Assembly: GCF_006438875.1 (NCBI RefSeq)
Contig: NZ_RCZH01000006.1
Span: forward strand, 261,845 to 316,915
Length of the DNA stretch: 55,071 bases
Direction: 5' to 3'
From: Flavobacterium pectinovorum
Lineage (GTDB): Bacteria > Bacteroidota > Bacteroidia > Flavobacteriales > Flavobacteriaceae
This document shows, piece by piece, positions 8,609 to 17,790 of this stretch. The notes under the pieces were generated by a model. That model searched no databases. It saw nothing but the letters and a program-made list of their open reading frames with translations, and had not been told where the DNA came from. Made by a program: the position numbers and the translations under genes. Every line of letters starts with the position of its first letter. Positions within the stretch are counted from its first letter, which is position 1.

Positions 8609-11600
8609 CTATTTCTTGATAAATGCTACACTCTTTCGCTGATTATTGACAGTTACAGTTAAATAATAAACTCCGGACGCTAAAGAGGAAACTTTGATAT
8701 AATTCTCGCCGTCTTCTTCACAATTAGTCTCTTCAGATTTGATAATCTGTCCTGCTGTATTGACGATGATTACTTTAACGTTTTTAGCGTCTTTATTTAT
8801 ACTCCAGGCTAATTGTCCCCGTACCGGATTTTCCTGTAAACGGAGAGTCAGCTCTTCTTCTTTACTCAAAACTGTCTGACTTAGTTTCATAGCATTTAGA
8901 ACCTGATTTTTATAGAAAGTAAGATTACGTACATTGACAGGATCCCATCCTCCATTGGAAATACGATGCAACTCGATATAATAGGTTCCCTTTTTCAGAT
9001 AAACATCACCCAATTGCTTGATTTGATAGTTCGTAAAACTGCTATTTGCTGTGGTAAATGTATAAATAGTACTTAAACTATCTTTTATCAACAATTGAAA
9101 TTTACCGGAATAACCCGCCAGCTCACTTTGCCAGTGATAAGTACCTGCTTCATTTACTTTGACTCTCCATGCTGTATAAGAAGCTGCATTTGTCCATCCG
9201 CCAATGTTATAATTAGGGGCATGTTCTATAGTGATGCCGCTTCCGTGCATTATGGCGCTTTGAGCAGGAAGAACGAGCGTCAAATCTGCGTTTTGAGTAA
9301 TAATTGGAGTTGGATCAACCGGAGGATGAATCGAAATCTGACGCACATTTACAGGATCCCATCCTCCATTAGAAATACGATGCAGCTCGATGTCATAAAC
9401 ACCTGCAGGCAAATTAATTGTTCCAAGAGATACGGTTTGATAGTTATCAAAACCGCTTGTTGTAATTGTAAACGGATATGCTCCCTGATTTACTCCGTTA
9501 ACTTTCAGTGTAAACTGTCCCGAATAACCTGATACAACTGCATCCAAAAGAAAGTTTCCGGGTTGCGTAACTTCAACTTTCCATGTAGCATAGTTGGCGG
9601 CATTAGTCCACGATCCAAGATTGTAAGTTGGTCCATTTTCAATACTTAATCCGTTTGTGGTAGCATCACCCGCATTCAAATTGAGCGTTCCATCTTCCAA
9701 TTGTTTGACAAAAGTGTCCAAAGTATCTACAACCGTTCCCATTTCTAAGACAATAGTTGTACTAATATTATCCAGAGGAGTGGCTGGGACGGGAATAATA
9801 TATCCCGAAGCTTCGTTATTTGGACTTATATTCAATGCTGTTTTGGTCGTATCACCAAGGAAATACGATTTGCTTACACTTCCTTCGCGTAGATTTGGAA
9901 CTGCCAACTTCCCGTTCTGAGGCCAATTATCGGCAAATACATGCAGGTACAGGTATTGTTTTCCGTCCACTATTTTTCGGGTAGCCCTTCCCCAAGGCAA
10001 TTGTTTGGTAAATGGGCTTGGTTGTGCTTTTTCTATTGATTCTTTATTTACACTCATCCAATCGGCAAAACCATCAAGTCTGTCAATTGCTTCAGCAGGA
10101 AATGTTCCGTCTCCTTTAGGTCCTACGTTGAGAAGGAAATTACCTCCTTTACTCACAATATCAATTAGTTTTTGAGTTAAATCTTTTTGGGTTTTCCAAC
10201 GGGTATCATGTGCAGCATATCCCCAATTATCATTCATGGTCATACACGTTTCCCAATCTGTTCCATCTCCGTTTGAAGGCATATTGGGAATACTTTGTTC
10301 AGGAGTTTTAAAATCTCCTGTCAATCCATCTTCCATTCGGTTATTGAATATCAAACGATCCGATCCGGGGATATTTTTAATTGCTTTCATCATTCGGTAA
10401 CGGAATTCGGGTGTACTTCCACCGCCCATATCCCACCAAATCAGGTCAATATTATAATCATTAATCATAGTCCTGATATGAGGAACCACAATGTTATCGG
10501 TATATTGTGCCATTTCCTGATAAGAAGCTTCATGACTTGGTGTTGCATTTTGAGGAATCCATCCCATTCCTCCGGGATTCATCCAATCCAGAGCCTGCGA
10601 ATAATAAAATCCAATTTTTAATCCGGCTGCATGAGCTTCGGTCACTAAATTCTTCAAAACATCAGCCGAAATATTGGTATCATCTTCAATATTATATCCA
10701 ATGTGATGCGTGTGCATCAAAGCAAAACCTTCGTGGTGTTTGGCGGTAACTACGATATATTTCATACCGGCATCTTTTGCCATTCTTACCCATTGAGAAG
10801 CATTAAAGTGCTGTGCTGTAAAATTTTGCTGCCAACGTGTTTTGTATTCTATTCTGGGAATCTGAGCCGCAAACATAATCCACTCAGCATATTGACCACG
10901 ATTGTAAGGTTGTCCTGTAGCTGGGTCGGTTTTAATAGTTCCGTCTGTATTAATCCATTCCGGACGATAGGCCGAATAATAATCGGTCGTAGAAGTCTGG
11001 TAATGTCCGGCAAGTCCTGAATAAGCGCCCCAATGGAGAAACAGCCCAAAACGAGCTTCGCGCCACCATGCCATCCGTTGGTCTTTGTGTACTGTTGTCT
11101 CTTTTGTAGCTACATAAACACTATTACTAGTTTGAGTATAAAGATTGTGACTATCCCTGCCTCTTACAGTTAAATCATAAATATCAAATGAATTCAGGTC
11201 GCTTATAGTTGCCGAATTGGTCGTAACATTTTGATAAAAAACTCCTTCTTTAAATACATCGTAAGAAGTCGCTCCGGGAAGCGCATCCCACGATAAAGAA
11301 ACAGAATTGGTCTGTACATTATTTGCTTTTAAACCTTGAGGCGGATTATTGTAGAAAGTGTTTATATCAATTTCGGAATCACTAAAAATCAAATCATCAA
11401 CATAAACAATATCTCCAATTGCTCGGCTATCACTAAAATCGGGCTGAATACCAAACTTGGTAATATCTTTTACTTTGTTCGATAATAAATCAAAGACCAG
11501 TACACCCCATTCGTTTTGTTTATCCAATGGACTCTGAGACATAAATTCATTATTTGGTCCATTTGAAATATTAACCCGTATTTGAGAATTCGGATTATTG

Positions 11601-13174
11601 CGATAATACTTCATGTACAGATACTTATACTCCGAATTGGTGGCAGTTGGAGTACTATAAAATCCTGCCCACTTAGCAGTATTGGCAACCCGTTGAAATT
11701 TCAGCACTTTATTACTTTGGTTAGCCCCTGTTTTACTTGGATTATCCACCACCGTAATCTGCATGTCGCTTGTTGGGTTGATATTAATTTGAGTTGTAAA
11801 GTTAATTTGTCCGTTTTCAAAATTGTCAAAAACAAGAGGATCCCTAATTGTTGCACGCGGATAAAAATCTGTTGTGAAATTTAGTTTGGTCAATGCCAAT
11901 TGAATTTCTGGAGCCGACATAAAATAATTCCAAAGCAAACCCGAACGGTAATTTTCAATCATACCAATAATAGGTCCCTGATCGATCGCCAAATAGTACG
12001 GATCACTCCAATTGGCTGTCTCATTGAAAGCATCTAAAAATCCTGCTTTTTCGTTCCAGGTTTTGTTTCCCAACTGATAATAAAAATAACGCAGGGCTGC
12101 CAAGGATTCCTTTGGAGTATAAGGCATTGCCGAAATAGCTGCTGTTGGAGCAATCACACCTTTGTCATTTCCGGGAGAATGGGCGCTATAACCCGTATTT
12201 CCATCAGAAGCAGTCAAACCCCAGGCTTTGTTCACGCCATATCCGGTATATCCAAGTGGGTTTTGTCCACAATAGGCTCTGTTTATCAAGGTATGAGCCT
12301 GATTTTGTTGAAAATAGTTGACATCATTCGAACTATCTCTTAAATTCTTCGGGTTAAATCCCAGAAACGAATAATGAGAAAAAAACAATGGTCCTCCCTT
12401 TGCGCTTCCGCTGCCTATAGGAAGTGTAATATCATAAAACTTTTGATTCTTGGTCTGGTAAGTACCACCGGATGACCAACCGCTTTGCCAAACACTGGGA
12501 CTGACGGAATGAGTTGGTGAAGCGACCGCCAACAAATATGTTATCATACACTCGTTCCAACCTGTCACCGGCATTTGAATTACATTTTGCAACGCATTAT
12601 TACAATGCCAATACAACTTATTGGATCCGAATGTAAAGTAATTCCAGTCAACATTTTTCCAAAGTACATTGATTTTAGCGACCAGATTTAGTTCTGTCGA
12701 TGTTGACTGGTTAAAATATTGACGCGCCGTAATCAAACCTTCCATTAGAAAAGAGGTTTCAACCAAATCCCCTCCATTATCATTTGCACTAAACGGAATA
12801 GTTGCTCCTGTAATTCCATTGATCCAATGGGCAAAGGCTCCTTTGTAATTTGTAGCGGAATTGGTTAAGAAATCAACAATTTTCTCGATGCGCTGACGTC
12901 CTTGTTCCCTGGTTATAAATCCTCTCTCTACTCCTACTAAAATAGCCATTACTCCAAATCCTGAACCGCCAGTGGTAACGGTATTTCCAGGGGTTCCCGA
13001 TACTGGAAGCCGCTCGTGTGCCATTCCGGAATTTGCATCTGCATAATCCCAAAAGTATTTAAAAGTGTATTGTTGCGTTTTAGTAAGTAACTCTTCATCT
13101 GTCATTTGCGTTTGGGATGTTGCGCAAAAGCTCATAGATAGAAACAGTAATGCTAAGAAAGTAATTTTTTTCAT
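8609..13174 (-). CDS. Secreted bifunctional glycoside hydrolase: GH144-like plus GH29, T9SS
   Basis: The protein has 1521 residues with signal peptide MKKITFLALLFLSMSFCATSQ. Residues about 25-440 form a glycoamylase/GH144-like (alpha/alpha)6 domain (TFKYFWDYADANSGMAHER, with GGSGFG following). Residues 446-605 are a beta-sandwich with ligand-binding character, and 610-690 an FN3 domain. Residues about 693-1150 are a GH29 alpha-L-fucosidase domain: MAWWREARFGLFLHWG, HHEGFA, and the nucleophile Asp915 in IDLIWWD. Two similar CBM-like modules (about 1158-1285 and 1291-1420) share ELHRISNGGWDPVNVR. Residues about 1440-1521 are a T9SS type A sorting domain ending GVYYLTVTVNNQRKSVAFIKK-like. It is predicted to be secreted or surface-attached. 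Two unrelated catalytic domains in one chain is unusual. No SusC/D pair is adjacent. Confidence 0.88.
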   Translation of the reverse strand: MKKITFLALLFLSMSFCATSQTQMTDEELLTKTQQYTFKYFWDYADANSGMAHERLPVSGTPGNTVTTGGSGFGVMAILVGVERGFITREQGRQRIEKIVDFLTNSATNYKGAFAHWINGITGATIPFSANDNGGDLVETSFLMEGLITARQYFNQSTSTELNLVAKINVLWKNVDWNYFTFGSNKLYWHCNNALQNVIQMPVTGWNECMITYLLAVASPTHSVSPSVWQSGWSSGGTYQTKNQKFYDITLPIGSGSAKGGPLFFSHYSFLGFNPKNLRDSSNDVNYFQQNQAHTLINRAYCGQNPLGYTGYGVNKAWGLTASDGNTGYSAHSPGNDKGVIAPTAAISAMPYTPKESLAALRYFYYQLGNKTWNEKAGFLDAFNETANWSDPYYLAIDQGPIIGMIENYRSGLLWNYFMSAPEIQLALTKLNFTTDFYPRATIRDPLVFDNFENGQINFTTQININPTSDMQITVVDNPSKTGANQSNKVLKFQRVANTAKWAGFYSTPTATNSEYKYLYMKYYRNNPNSQIRVNISNGPNNEFMSQSPLDKQNEWGVLVFDLLSNKVKDITKFGIQPDFSDSRAIGDIVYVDDLIFSDSEIDINTFYNNPPQGLKANNVQTNSVSLSWDALPGATSYDVFKEGVFYQNVTTNSATISDLNSFDIYDLTVRGRDSHNLYTQTSNSVYVATKETTVHKDQRMAWWREARFGLFLHWGAYSGLAGHYQTSTTDYYSAYRPEWINTDGTIKTDPATGQPYNRGQYAEWIMFAAQIPRIEYKTRWQQNFTAQHFNASQWVRMAKDAGMKYIVVTAKHHEGFALMHTHHIGYNIEDDTNISADVLKNLVTEAHAAGLKIGFYYSQALDWMNPGGMGWIPQNATPSHEASYQEMAQYTDNIVVPHIRTMINDYNIDLIWWDMGGGSTPEFRYRMMKAIKNIPGSDRLIFNNRMEDGLTGDFKTPEQSIPNMPSNGDGTDWETCMTMNDNWGYAAHDTRWKTQKDLTQKLIDIVSKGGNFLLNVGPKGDGTFPAEAIDRLDGFADWMSVNKESIEKAQPSPFTKQLPWGRATRKIVDGKQYLYLHVFADNWPQNGKLAVPNLREGSVSKSYFLGDTTKTALNISPNNEASGYIIPVPATPLDNISTTIVLEMGTVVDTLDTFVKQLEDGTLNLNAGDATTNGLSIENGPTYNLGSWTNAANYATWKVEVTQPGNFLLDAVVSGYSGQFTLKVNGVNQGAYPFTITTSGFDNYQTVSLGTINLPAGVYDIELHRISNGGWDPVNVRQISIHPPVDPTPIITQNADLTLVLPAQSAIMHGSGITIEHAPNYNIGGWTNAASYTAWRVKVNEAGTYHWQSELAGYSGKFQLLIKDSLSTIYTFTTANSSFTNYQIKQLGDVYLKKGTYYIELHRISNGGWDPVNVRNLTFYKNQVLNAMKLSQTVLSKEEELTLRLQENPVRGQLAWSINKDAKNVKVIIVNTAGQIIKSEETNCEEDGENYIKVSSLASGVYYLTVTVNNQRKSVAFIKK

Positions 13175-13726
13175 AGAATAATTGATTAACGTATTAACAA
13201 TAGTAAGTATAGCAGTATGTTATTGTCGTTTTTCAAATAAATCAAAAACACTTTACAGACAAGTGTTTAGAAACAAAAAAAGCATCGGTATTTTTAAATT
13301 CAGTGTATACATTTCGCATTTCAAAAGATAGTTTTTAAGTTTTCTATCGATTCTCTATTTCAGATTAATCATGATAATTGACTACTGCTATTTATTATTG
13401 CTAAATCTTATCATCTTCCAAAACACATCTTTAACAAAATCCCTTATAACAACTGAAAATCAAATATTTACACACACAAATATATTTATTTTTACTTAAA
13501 CATGAAAGAATAATAGTACTTAATTTATTTTATGATGTTACTCTTCAAAAATTATTTTTCGTTTATAAAAACTTGAAAGAGACGTTTCATTTTAGAAAAT
13601 GAAACCAATTAACCACCTGAATAATAGCTTTATAATTTGTCTACGTTTAATTTTATACACAACAATTTTATGGGGATATCTGTAAAAGTAAATTTTTCAA
13701 AAAATACTAATCAAATTTTTTAATTT
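13175..13726. other. Non-coding gap between divergent genes
   Basis: This AT-rich 552-bp stretch has no convincing gene. It holds two inverted repeats, AAACACTT/AAGTGTTT at 13246-13268 and the palindrome at 13584-13605. Nothing else stands out. Confidence 0.6.
13584..13605. promoter_or_regulatory. Perfect 22-bp palindrome, possible operator
   Basis: GTTTCATTTT-AG-AAAATGAAAC is a perfect 10-bp inverted repeat with a 2-bp centre. It is 121 bp upstream of the lipoprotein gene at 13727. The compact symmetric form suits a dimeric regulator better than a terminator, since no T run follows. Confidence 0.4.
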
Positions 13727-16186
13727 ATGAAAAAAGCGTTTCTAATAGTTGCACTTTGTATTAGTTCAATTTTTTTCTCTTGCAAGAAAGATAAAGATCA
13801 GGTAAATCCTGATGCACCGCAGTCTGTCGCTTCTGATTCAACCGCTCTTGCCGATAACGGCTGGCCAAGAGAAACTACAAATAATGGTACAAAACTGGTT
13901 TATTATCAGCCTCAGGTCGATGACTGGAAAGATTATAAAGAAATTACAGCCAGACTTGCCTTTTCTTTAACTCCTGCTGATGGAAAACAAGTTTTGGGCG
14001 TGGCTTCTGTAAAAGCAGAAACATTAGTCGATAAAGATAACCGAAGTGTTTTTCTTAAAAATGTTCAGGTAACTGATGTGCGATTTCCTGCGCTTGATGC
14101 AAAGAAAGTTCCGGAAATGGAAAAGCTGTTCAAAGAAACACTGCCTAAAGGCGGAGATCCTATTGCTGTGGATCGAATTTTGGCCGAATTAAACCAAACA
14201 AAAAGTCCGGCAAAAGGAATTGCAGCAAAGAACGATGCACCTCCAATTTTCTACAGCACAAATCCGGCAATTTTGCTAATTGTACAGGGAGAGCCTGTTT
14301 TAGTGCCGGTTGATAAAACAGATATACAATATGTAGTGAATACAAATTGGGATTTGTTTTTTGATAAAACGACAAAAGATTACTTTTTGCTTGCCGATAA
14401 TATCTGGCTTACTTCAAAAACTTTAGACGGAAAATGGACAAAAGCCACTAACCTGCCTACCGGTTTGAGTAATTTGCCTTCAGGTCAAAATTTTGATGAT
14501 GTAAAAAAAATGATTCCTCCGCCAACAGCAGGTACAGCTCCTCAGGTTTTCTTCAGTAATAAACCAGCTGAATTAATAGCGGTAGATGGAACTCCAAAAT
14601 TTGTTAAAATAGAAGGAACCAAATTATTGTATATTGACAATACCGAAAATGATATTTTTGCCAGCGAAGGCAATGGTCAATATTATGTATTATTATCCGG
14701 AAGATGGTTTCAATCTAAGCAGTTGACCGGACCGTGGACGTATGCTGGAAATAGTCTTCCAGCTGATTTTGCTAAGATTCCGAAAGATTCTCCAAGAGCC
14801 AACGTTCTGGCATCTGTACCCGGAACACAGGAAGCTCAGGATGCCGTGATGTTAGCCCAAGTTCCCACAACAGCCATTATAAACAAAGCGGATGCAGAAG
14901 CTAAGGCAAAAGTTACCTATGACGGAACACCACAGTTTAAGCCTATCGAAGGTACAAAAATGCAATGCGCAAGCAATACTCAGGATAAGGTTATAAAGGT
15001 AGGAGATTTGTATTATTTGTGTTTTCAGGCCGTTTGGTTCATGTCAACTTCTCCTAACGGACCCTGGAAAGTGACTAGTTCCGTTCCTAGCGAAATTTAT
15101 ACCATTCCGCCAAGTTCACCTGTATATAATGTGACGTATGTAACGCAAACCACAACTGATACAACAGTTGAAAGCAGTACAACAGCCGGTTATTTTGGTG
15201 CATTTATTATTGGTGCAACAGTAGGTGCTCTGTTAACGTATGGCACAGGATATTTCTATCCGCCTTATATGTATTATGGAGGTTTATATCCAATTTATCG
15301 TCCTTGGCCTTGTACTTATGGTGCCGGAGCAATTTATAATCCGTGGACGGGTGGTTGGGCTGCAGGCAGAAGAGCTTACGGACCTTATGGTGCAGCAGGA
15401 ACATCGGCTTGGTATAATCCCGCAACAGGAAGATACGGACGTTCTGCAAGTGTGCAGGGCTGGTATGGAGGTCGTACTGTAGCAAGTTCTTATAATCCTT
15501 GGACAGGAAATTATGCAAGAACAGCACAAGGTCATAATGCCTATGCACAATGGGGACATTCTGCAGCTACAAACGGTCGCCAATGGGTGCAATCTGGGCA
15601 TGTTACAACACGACGCGGTACTGCAGTTGGTTATGAAACTTCAGGAGGTAAAGAAGGTGTAATTACACACCGCAGAGGTGGTGGAACCACTATTCATACT
15701 AACAATAATTTGTATGCCGGACACGACGGACATGTCTATAAAAAAGATGCTAACGGAAACTGGAGTCATTATAACAATGGCAACGGAGGATGGTCACAAG
15801 CAGGTACTTTGGGTTCAACAAAAAAATCAGGTAACGATATTCAGCGTAATAAACCCAACCAGAATCTTGGCGGTGCAACCCGCACGGGTGACAGAATCCA
15901 ACCCAATCAGAATCTTGGCGGAGCAAACCGAATTGGTGGCGAAACACAACGTGATAACTTCCCAAAAGCGGATCAAACACTCGGACAGCCAAACAAGCCA
16001 CTGGGAGAAGCAGGTCGTCCTGATGTTACAAATGATCTTAATCGCTCTGCATCTTCCAGGGATCGAGGCGATATGCAAACCCAAAAATTTCAAAACTTTC
16101 AAAGAAATGGCGGTGGCGGTTTAGGCGGCGGTAATTTTAAAGGAGGTGGAGGATTTAGTGGTGGTGGATTTAGAGGCAGAAGATAA
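13727..16186 (+). CDS. Large repeat-containing lipoprotein of unknown function
   Basis: The protein has 819 residues. The signal peptide ends in a lipobox (FFSCKKDKD, Cys about 19), so it is probably a lipoprotein. Residues about 172-475 contain three related segments of about 95-100 residues. Each has a F(Y/F)S(T/N)-P or equivalent start, a GxPxxxP-like turn, a Y-hydrophobic core, a W(L/F)xS motif and G(P/K)W. A Gly/Ala-rich hydrophobic stretch follows at about 488-510 (GAFIIGATVGALL), then Tyr/Gly/Pro-rich sequence with NPWTG repeats, an Asn/Gln-rich part with three NLGGA-type repeats, and a Gly-rich Arg tail. No catalytic motif was recognised. It may be a surface or cell-envelope protein. 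It stands alone, with the 163-bp tandem array downstream. Confidence 0.85.
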   Translation: MKKAFLIVALCISSIFFSCKKDKDQVNPDAPQSVASDSTALADNGWPRETTNNGTKLVYYQPQVDDWKDYKEITARLAFSLTPADGKQVLGVASVKAETLVDKDNRSVFLKNVQVTDVRFPALDAKKVPEMEKLFKETLPKGGDPIAVDRILAELNQTKSPAKGIAAKNDAPPIFYSTNPAILLIVQGEPVLVPVDKTDIQYVVNTNWDLFFDKTTKDYFLLADNIWLTSKTLDGKWTKATNLPTGLSNLPSGQNFDDVKKMIPPPTAGTAPQVFFSNKPAELIAVDGTPKFVKIEGTKLLYIDNTENDIFASEGNGQYYVLLSGRWFQSKQLTGPWTYAGNSLPADFAKIPKDSPRANVLASVPGTQEAQDAVMLAQVPTTAIINKADAEAKAKVTYDGTPQFKPIEGTKMQCASNTQDKVIKVGDLYYLCFQAVWFMSTSPNGPWKVTSSVPSEIYTIPPSSPVYNVTYVTQTTTDTTVESSTTAGYFGAFIIGATVGALLTYGTGYFYPPYMYYGGLYPIYRPWPCTYGAGAIYNPWTGGWAAGRRAYGPYGAAGTSAWYNPATGRYGRSASVQGWYGGRTVASSYNPWTGNYARTAQGHNAYAQWGHSAATNGRQWVQSGHVTTRRGTAVGYETSGGKEGVITHRRGGGTTIHTNNNLYAGHDGHVYKKDANGNWSHYNNGNGGWSQAGTLGSTKKSGNDIQRNKPNQNLGGATRTGDRIQPNQNLGGANRIGGETQRDNFPKADQTLGQPNKPLGEAGRPDVTNDLNRSASSRDRGDMQTQKFQNFQRNGGGGLGGGNFKGGGGFSGGGFRGRR

Positions 16187-16291
16187 TATGCTTTGAAAAT
16201 AGATCAATGCAAAAACCTGAGGAGCTATAAATTAGGGATGAATTTTACCGCAAAGCGCGCTAAGATTTTATCTAATAGTATGTTTAAAAAA

Positions 16292-17407
16292 CACAAAGTT
16301 CACAAAGTTTATCAGCCGCGAATTTCACGAATCGGCACGAATTAATTTGTGATAATTTGTGAAATTTGTGGCAAAAAATCATTTTTAATCTCCTAATCTG
16401 TGGGCAAACATAGGAGCACGCTAAGATTTTTTTCGCAGCGAGGTTTTGTAAAAACACAAAGTTCGCAAAGTTTATCAGCCGCGAATTTCACGAATCGGCA
16501 CGAATTAATTTGTGATAATTTGTGAAATTTGTGGCAAAAAATCATTTTTAATCTCCTAATCTGTGGGCAAACATAGGAGCGTGCTATGATTTTTTTCGCA
16601 GCGAGGTTTTGTAAAAACACAAAGTTCACAAAGTTTATCAGCCGCGAATTTCACGAATCAGCACGAATTAATTTGTGATAATTTGTGAAATTTGTGGCAA
16701 AAAATCATTTTTAATCTCCTAATCTGTGGGCAAACATAGGAGCGCGCTATGATTTTTTTCGCAGCGAGGTTTTGTAAAAACACAAAGTTCACAAAGTTTA
16801 TCAGCCGCGAATTTCACGAATCAGCACGAATTAATTTGTGATAATTTGTGAAATTTGTGGCAAAAAATCATTTTTAATCTCCTAATCTGTGGGCAAACAT
16901 AGGAGCACGCTAAGATTTTTTTCGCAGCGAGGTTTTGTAAAAACACAAAGTTCGCAAAGTTATCAGCCGCGAATTTCACGAATCGGCACGAATTAATTTG
17001 TGATAATTTGTGAAATTTGTGGCAAAAAATCATTTTTAATCTCCTAATCTGTGGGCAAACATAGGAGCGCACTAAGATTTTTTTCGCAGCGAGGTTTTGC
17101 AAAAACACAAAGTTCGCAAAGTTTATCAGCCGCGAATTTCACGAATCGGCACGAATTAATTTGTGATAATTTGTGAAATTTGTGGCAAAAAATCATTTTT
17201 AATCTGCTAATCTGTGGGCAAACATAGGAGCGCGCTAAGATTTTTTTCGCAACGAGGTTTTGTAAAAACACAAAGTTCACAAAGTTTATCAGCCGCGAAT
17301 TTCACGAATCAGCACGAATTAATTTGTGATAATTTGTGAAATTTGTGGCAAAAAATCATTTTTAATCTCCTAATCTGTGGGCAAACATAGGAGCGCGCTA
17401 AGATTTA
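16292..17407. repeat. 163-bp tandem repeat array, seven copies
   Basis: Copies begin at 16292, 16455, 16618, 16781, 16944, 17106 and 17269. The period is 163 bp, or 162 in the copy at 16944 with a one-base deletion. The last copy lacks its final ~25 bp. Copies differ at only a few positions (for example TTCACAAAG/TTCGCAAAG and CGCGC/CACGC). Each unit can fold: GCCGCGAATTTCAC pairs imperfectly with GTGAAATTTGTGGC, and CTCCTA pairs with TAGGAG. Reading frames of 78-95 codons on the minus strand here are products of the repeat, not genes. Confidence 0.92.
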
Positions 17408-17444
17408 ATTTTACTTTACACATAGAAAACACAATCCCGAAGCC

Positions 17445-17595
17445 CAATGTCATTAAGTTAAGCTTTTTTTAGATAATTAAGACTGCAAAAAAATCGCGCA
17501 AAGTCGCAAAGCCGCCAAGTTTACATACATTTTCTTTGCGACTTTGCGACTTTGCGCGAAAAATTATAGAGCAAAAGCTTAACTTAATGACATTG
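17445..17595. mobile_element. TIR element, 151 bp, MITE-like
   Basis: CAATGTCATTAAGTTAAG at the left and CTTAACTTAATGACATTG at the right are perfect 18-bp terminal inverted repeats. The flanking 9-mers are CCCGAAGCC (17436-17444) and CCCGAAGCG (17596-17604), an 8/9 duplication. The interior is a palindrome of GCGCAAAGTCGCAAAG and its complement. It carries no gene. The target lies in a larger palindrome whose outer arms are AATCCCGAAGC and GCTTCGGGATT. Confidence 0.8.
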
Positions 17596-17735
17596 CCCGA
17601 AGCGTCGGGACGGGACGGCATTGCGTCCCGAGGCTTCGGGATTGTGTTTTTTAAACATACTATTAGATAAAATCTTAGCGTGCTTTTCGTTAAAATTATT
17701 TACTATTGACCCTAGAAAATCGCCTCGATGATAAA

Positions 17736-17781
17736 TAAAAAATCAGGAATGGTATTTAGAATACTGTTCCTGATTTTTTTT
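17736..17781. terminator. Terminator downstream of nrdA
   Basis: AAAAATCAGGAA and TTCCTGATTTTTT form a stem around a 15-nt spacer that can itself pair in part. An A run and a T run on the two sides allow use in both directions. It lies just beyond the nrdA stop codon. Confidence 0.75.
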
Positions 17782-17790
17782 ATTTTATTC

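Larger units (their letters stand above)
16255..17683. repeat. 42-bp inverted repeats bounding the tandem array
   Basis: The left arm (16255-16296) and right arm (17642-17683) are inverted copies with one mismatch in 42 bp; the core is CTAAGATTTTATCTAATAG. Between them lie the 163-bp array and one TIR element. The whole 1429-bp unit contains no gene. Confidence 0.85.

Noticed and set aside
9095..11884. Several plus-strand frames of 80-145 codons
   Set aside because: They are antisense to the glycoside hydrolase gene, have no domain and overlap one another.
8609..13174. Polysaccharide utilisation locus linking the glycosidase with the SusC/D pair
   Set aside because: The two are more than 35 kb apart with unrelated genes between, so no locus can be claimed.
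16393..17280. Minus-strand reading frames of 78-95 codons encoding near-identical proteins
   Set aside because: They are created by the 163-bp repeat. The period is not a multiple of three, so frames change from unit to unit, and the products are not protein-like.
16292..17407. CRISPR array
   Set aside because: Units are 163 bp and identical throughout, with no short repeat separated by unique spacers, and no cas genes.
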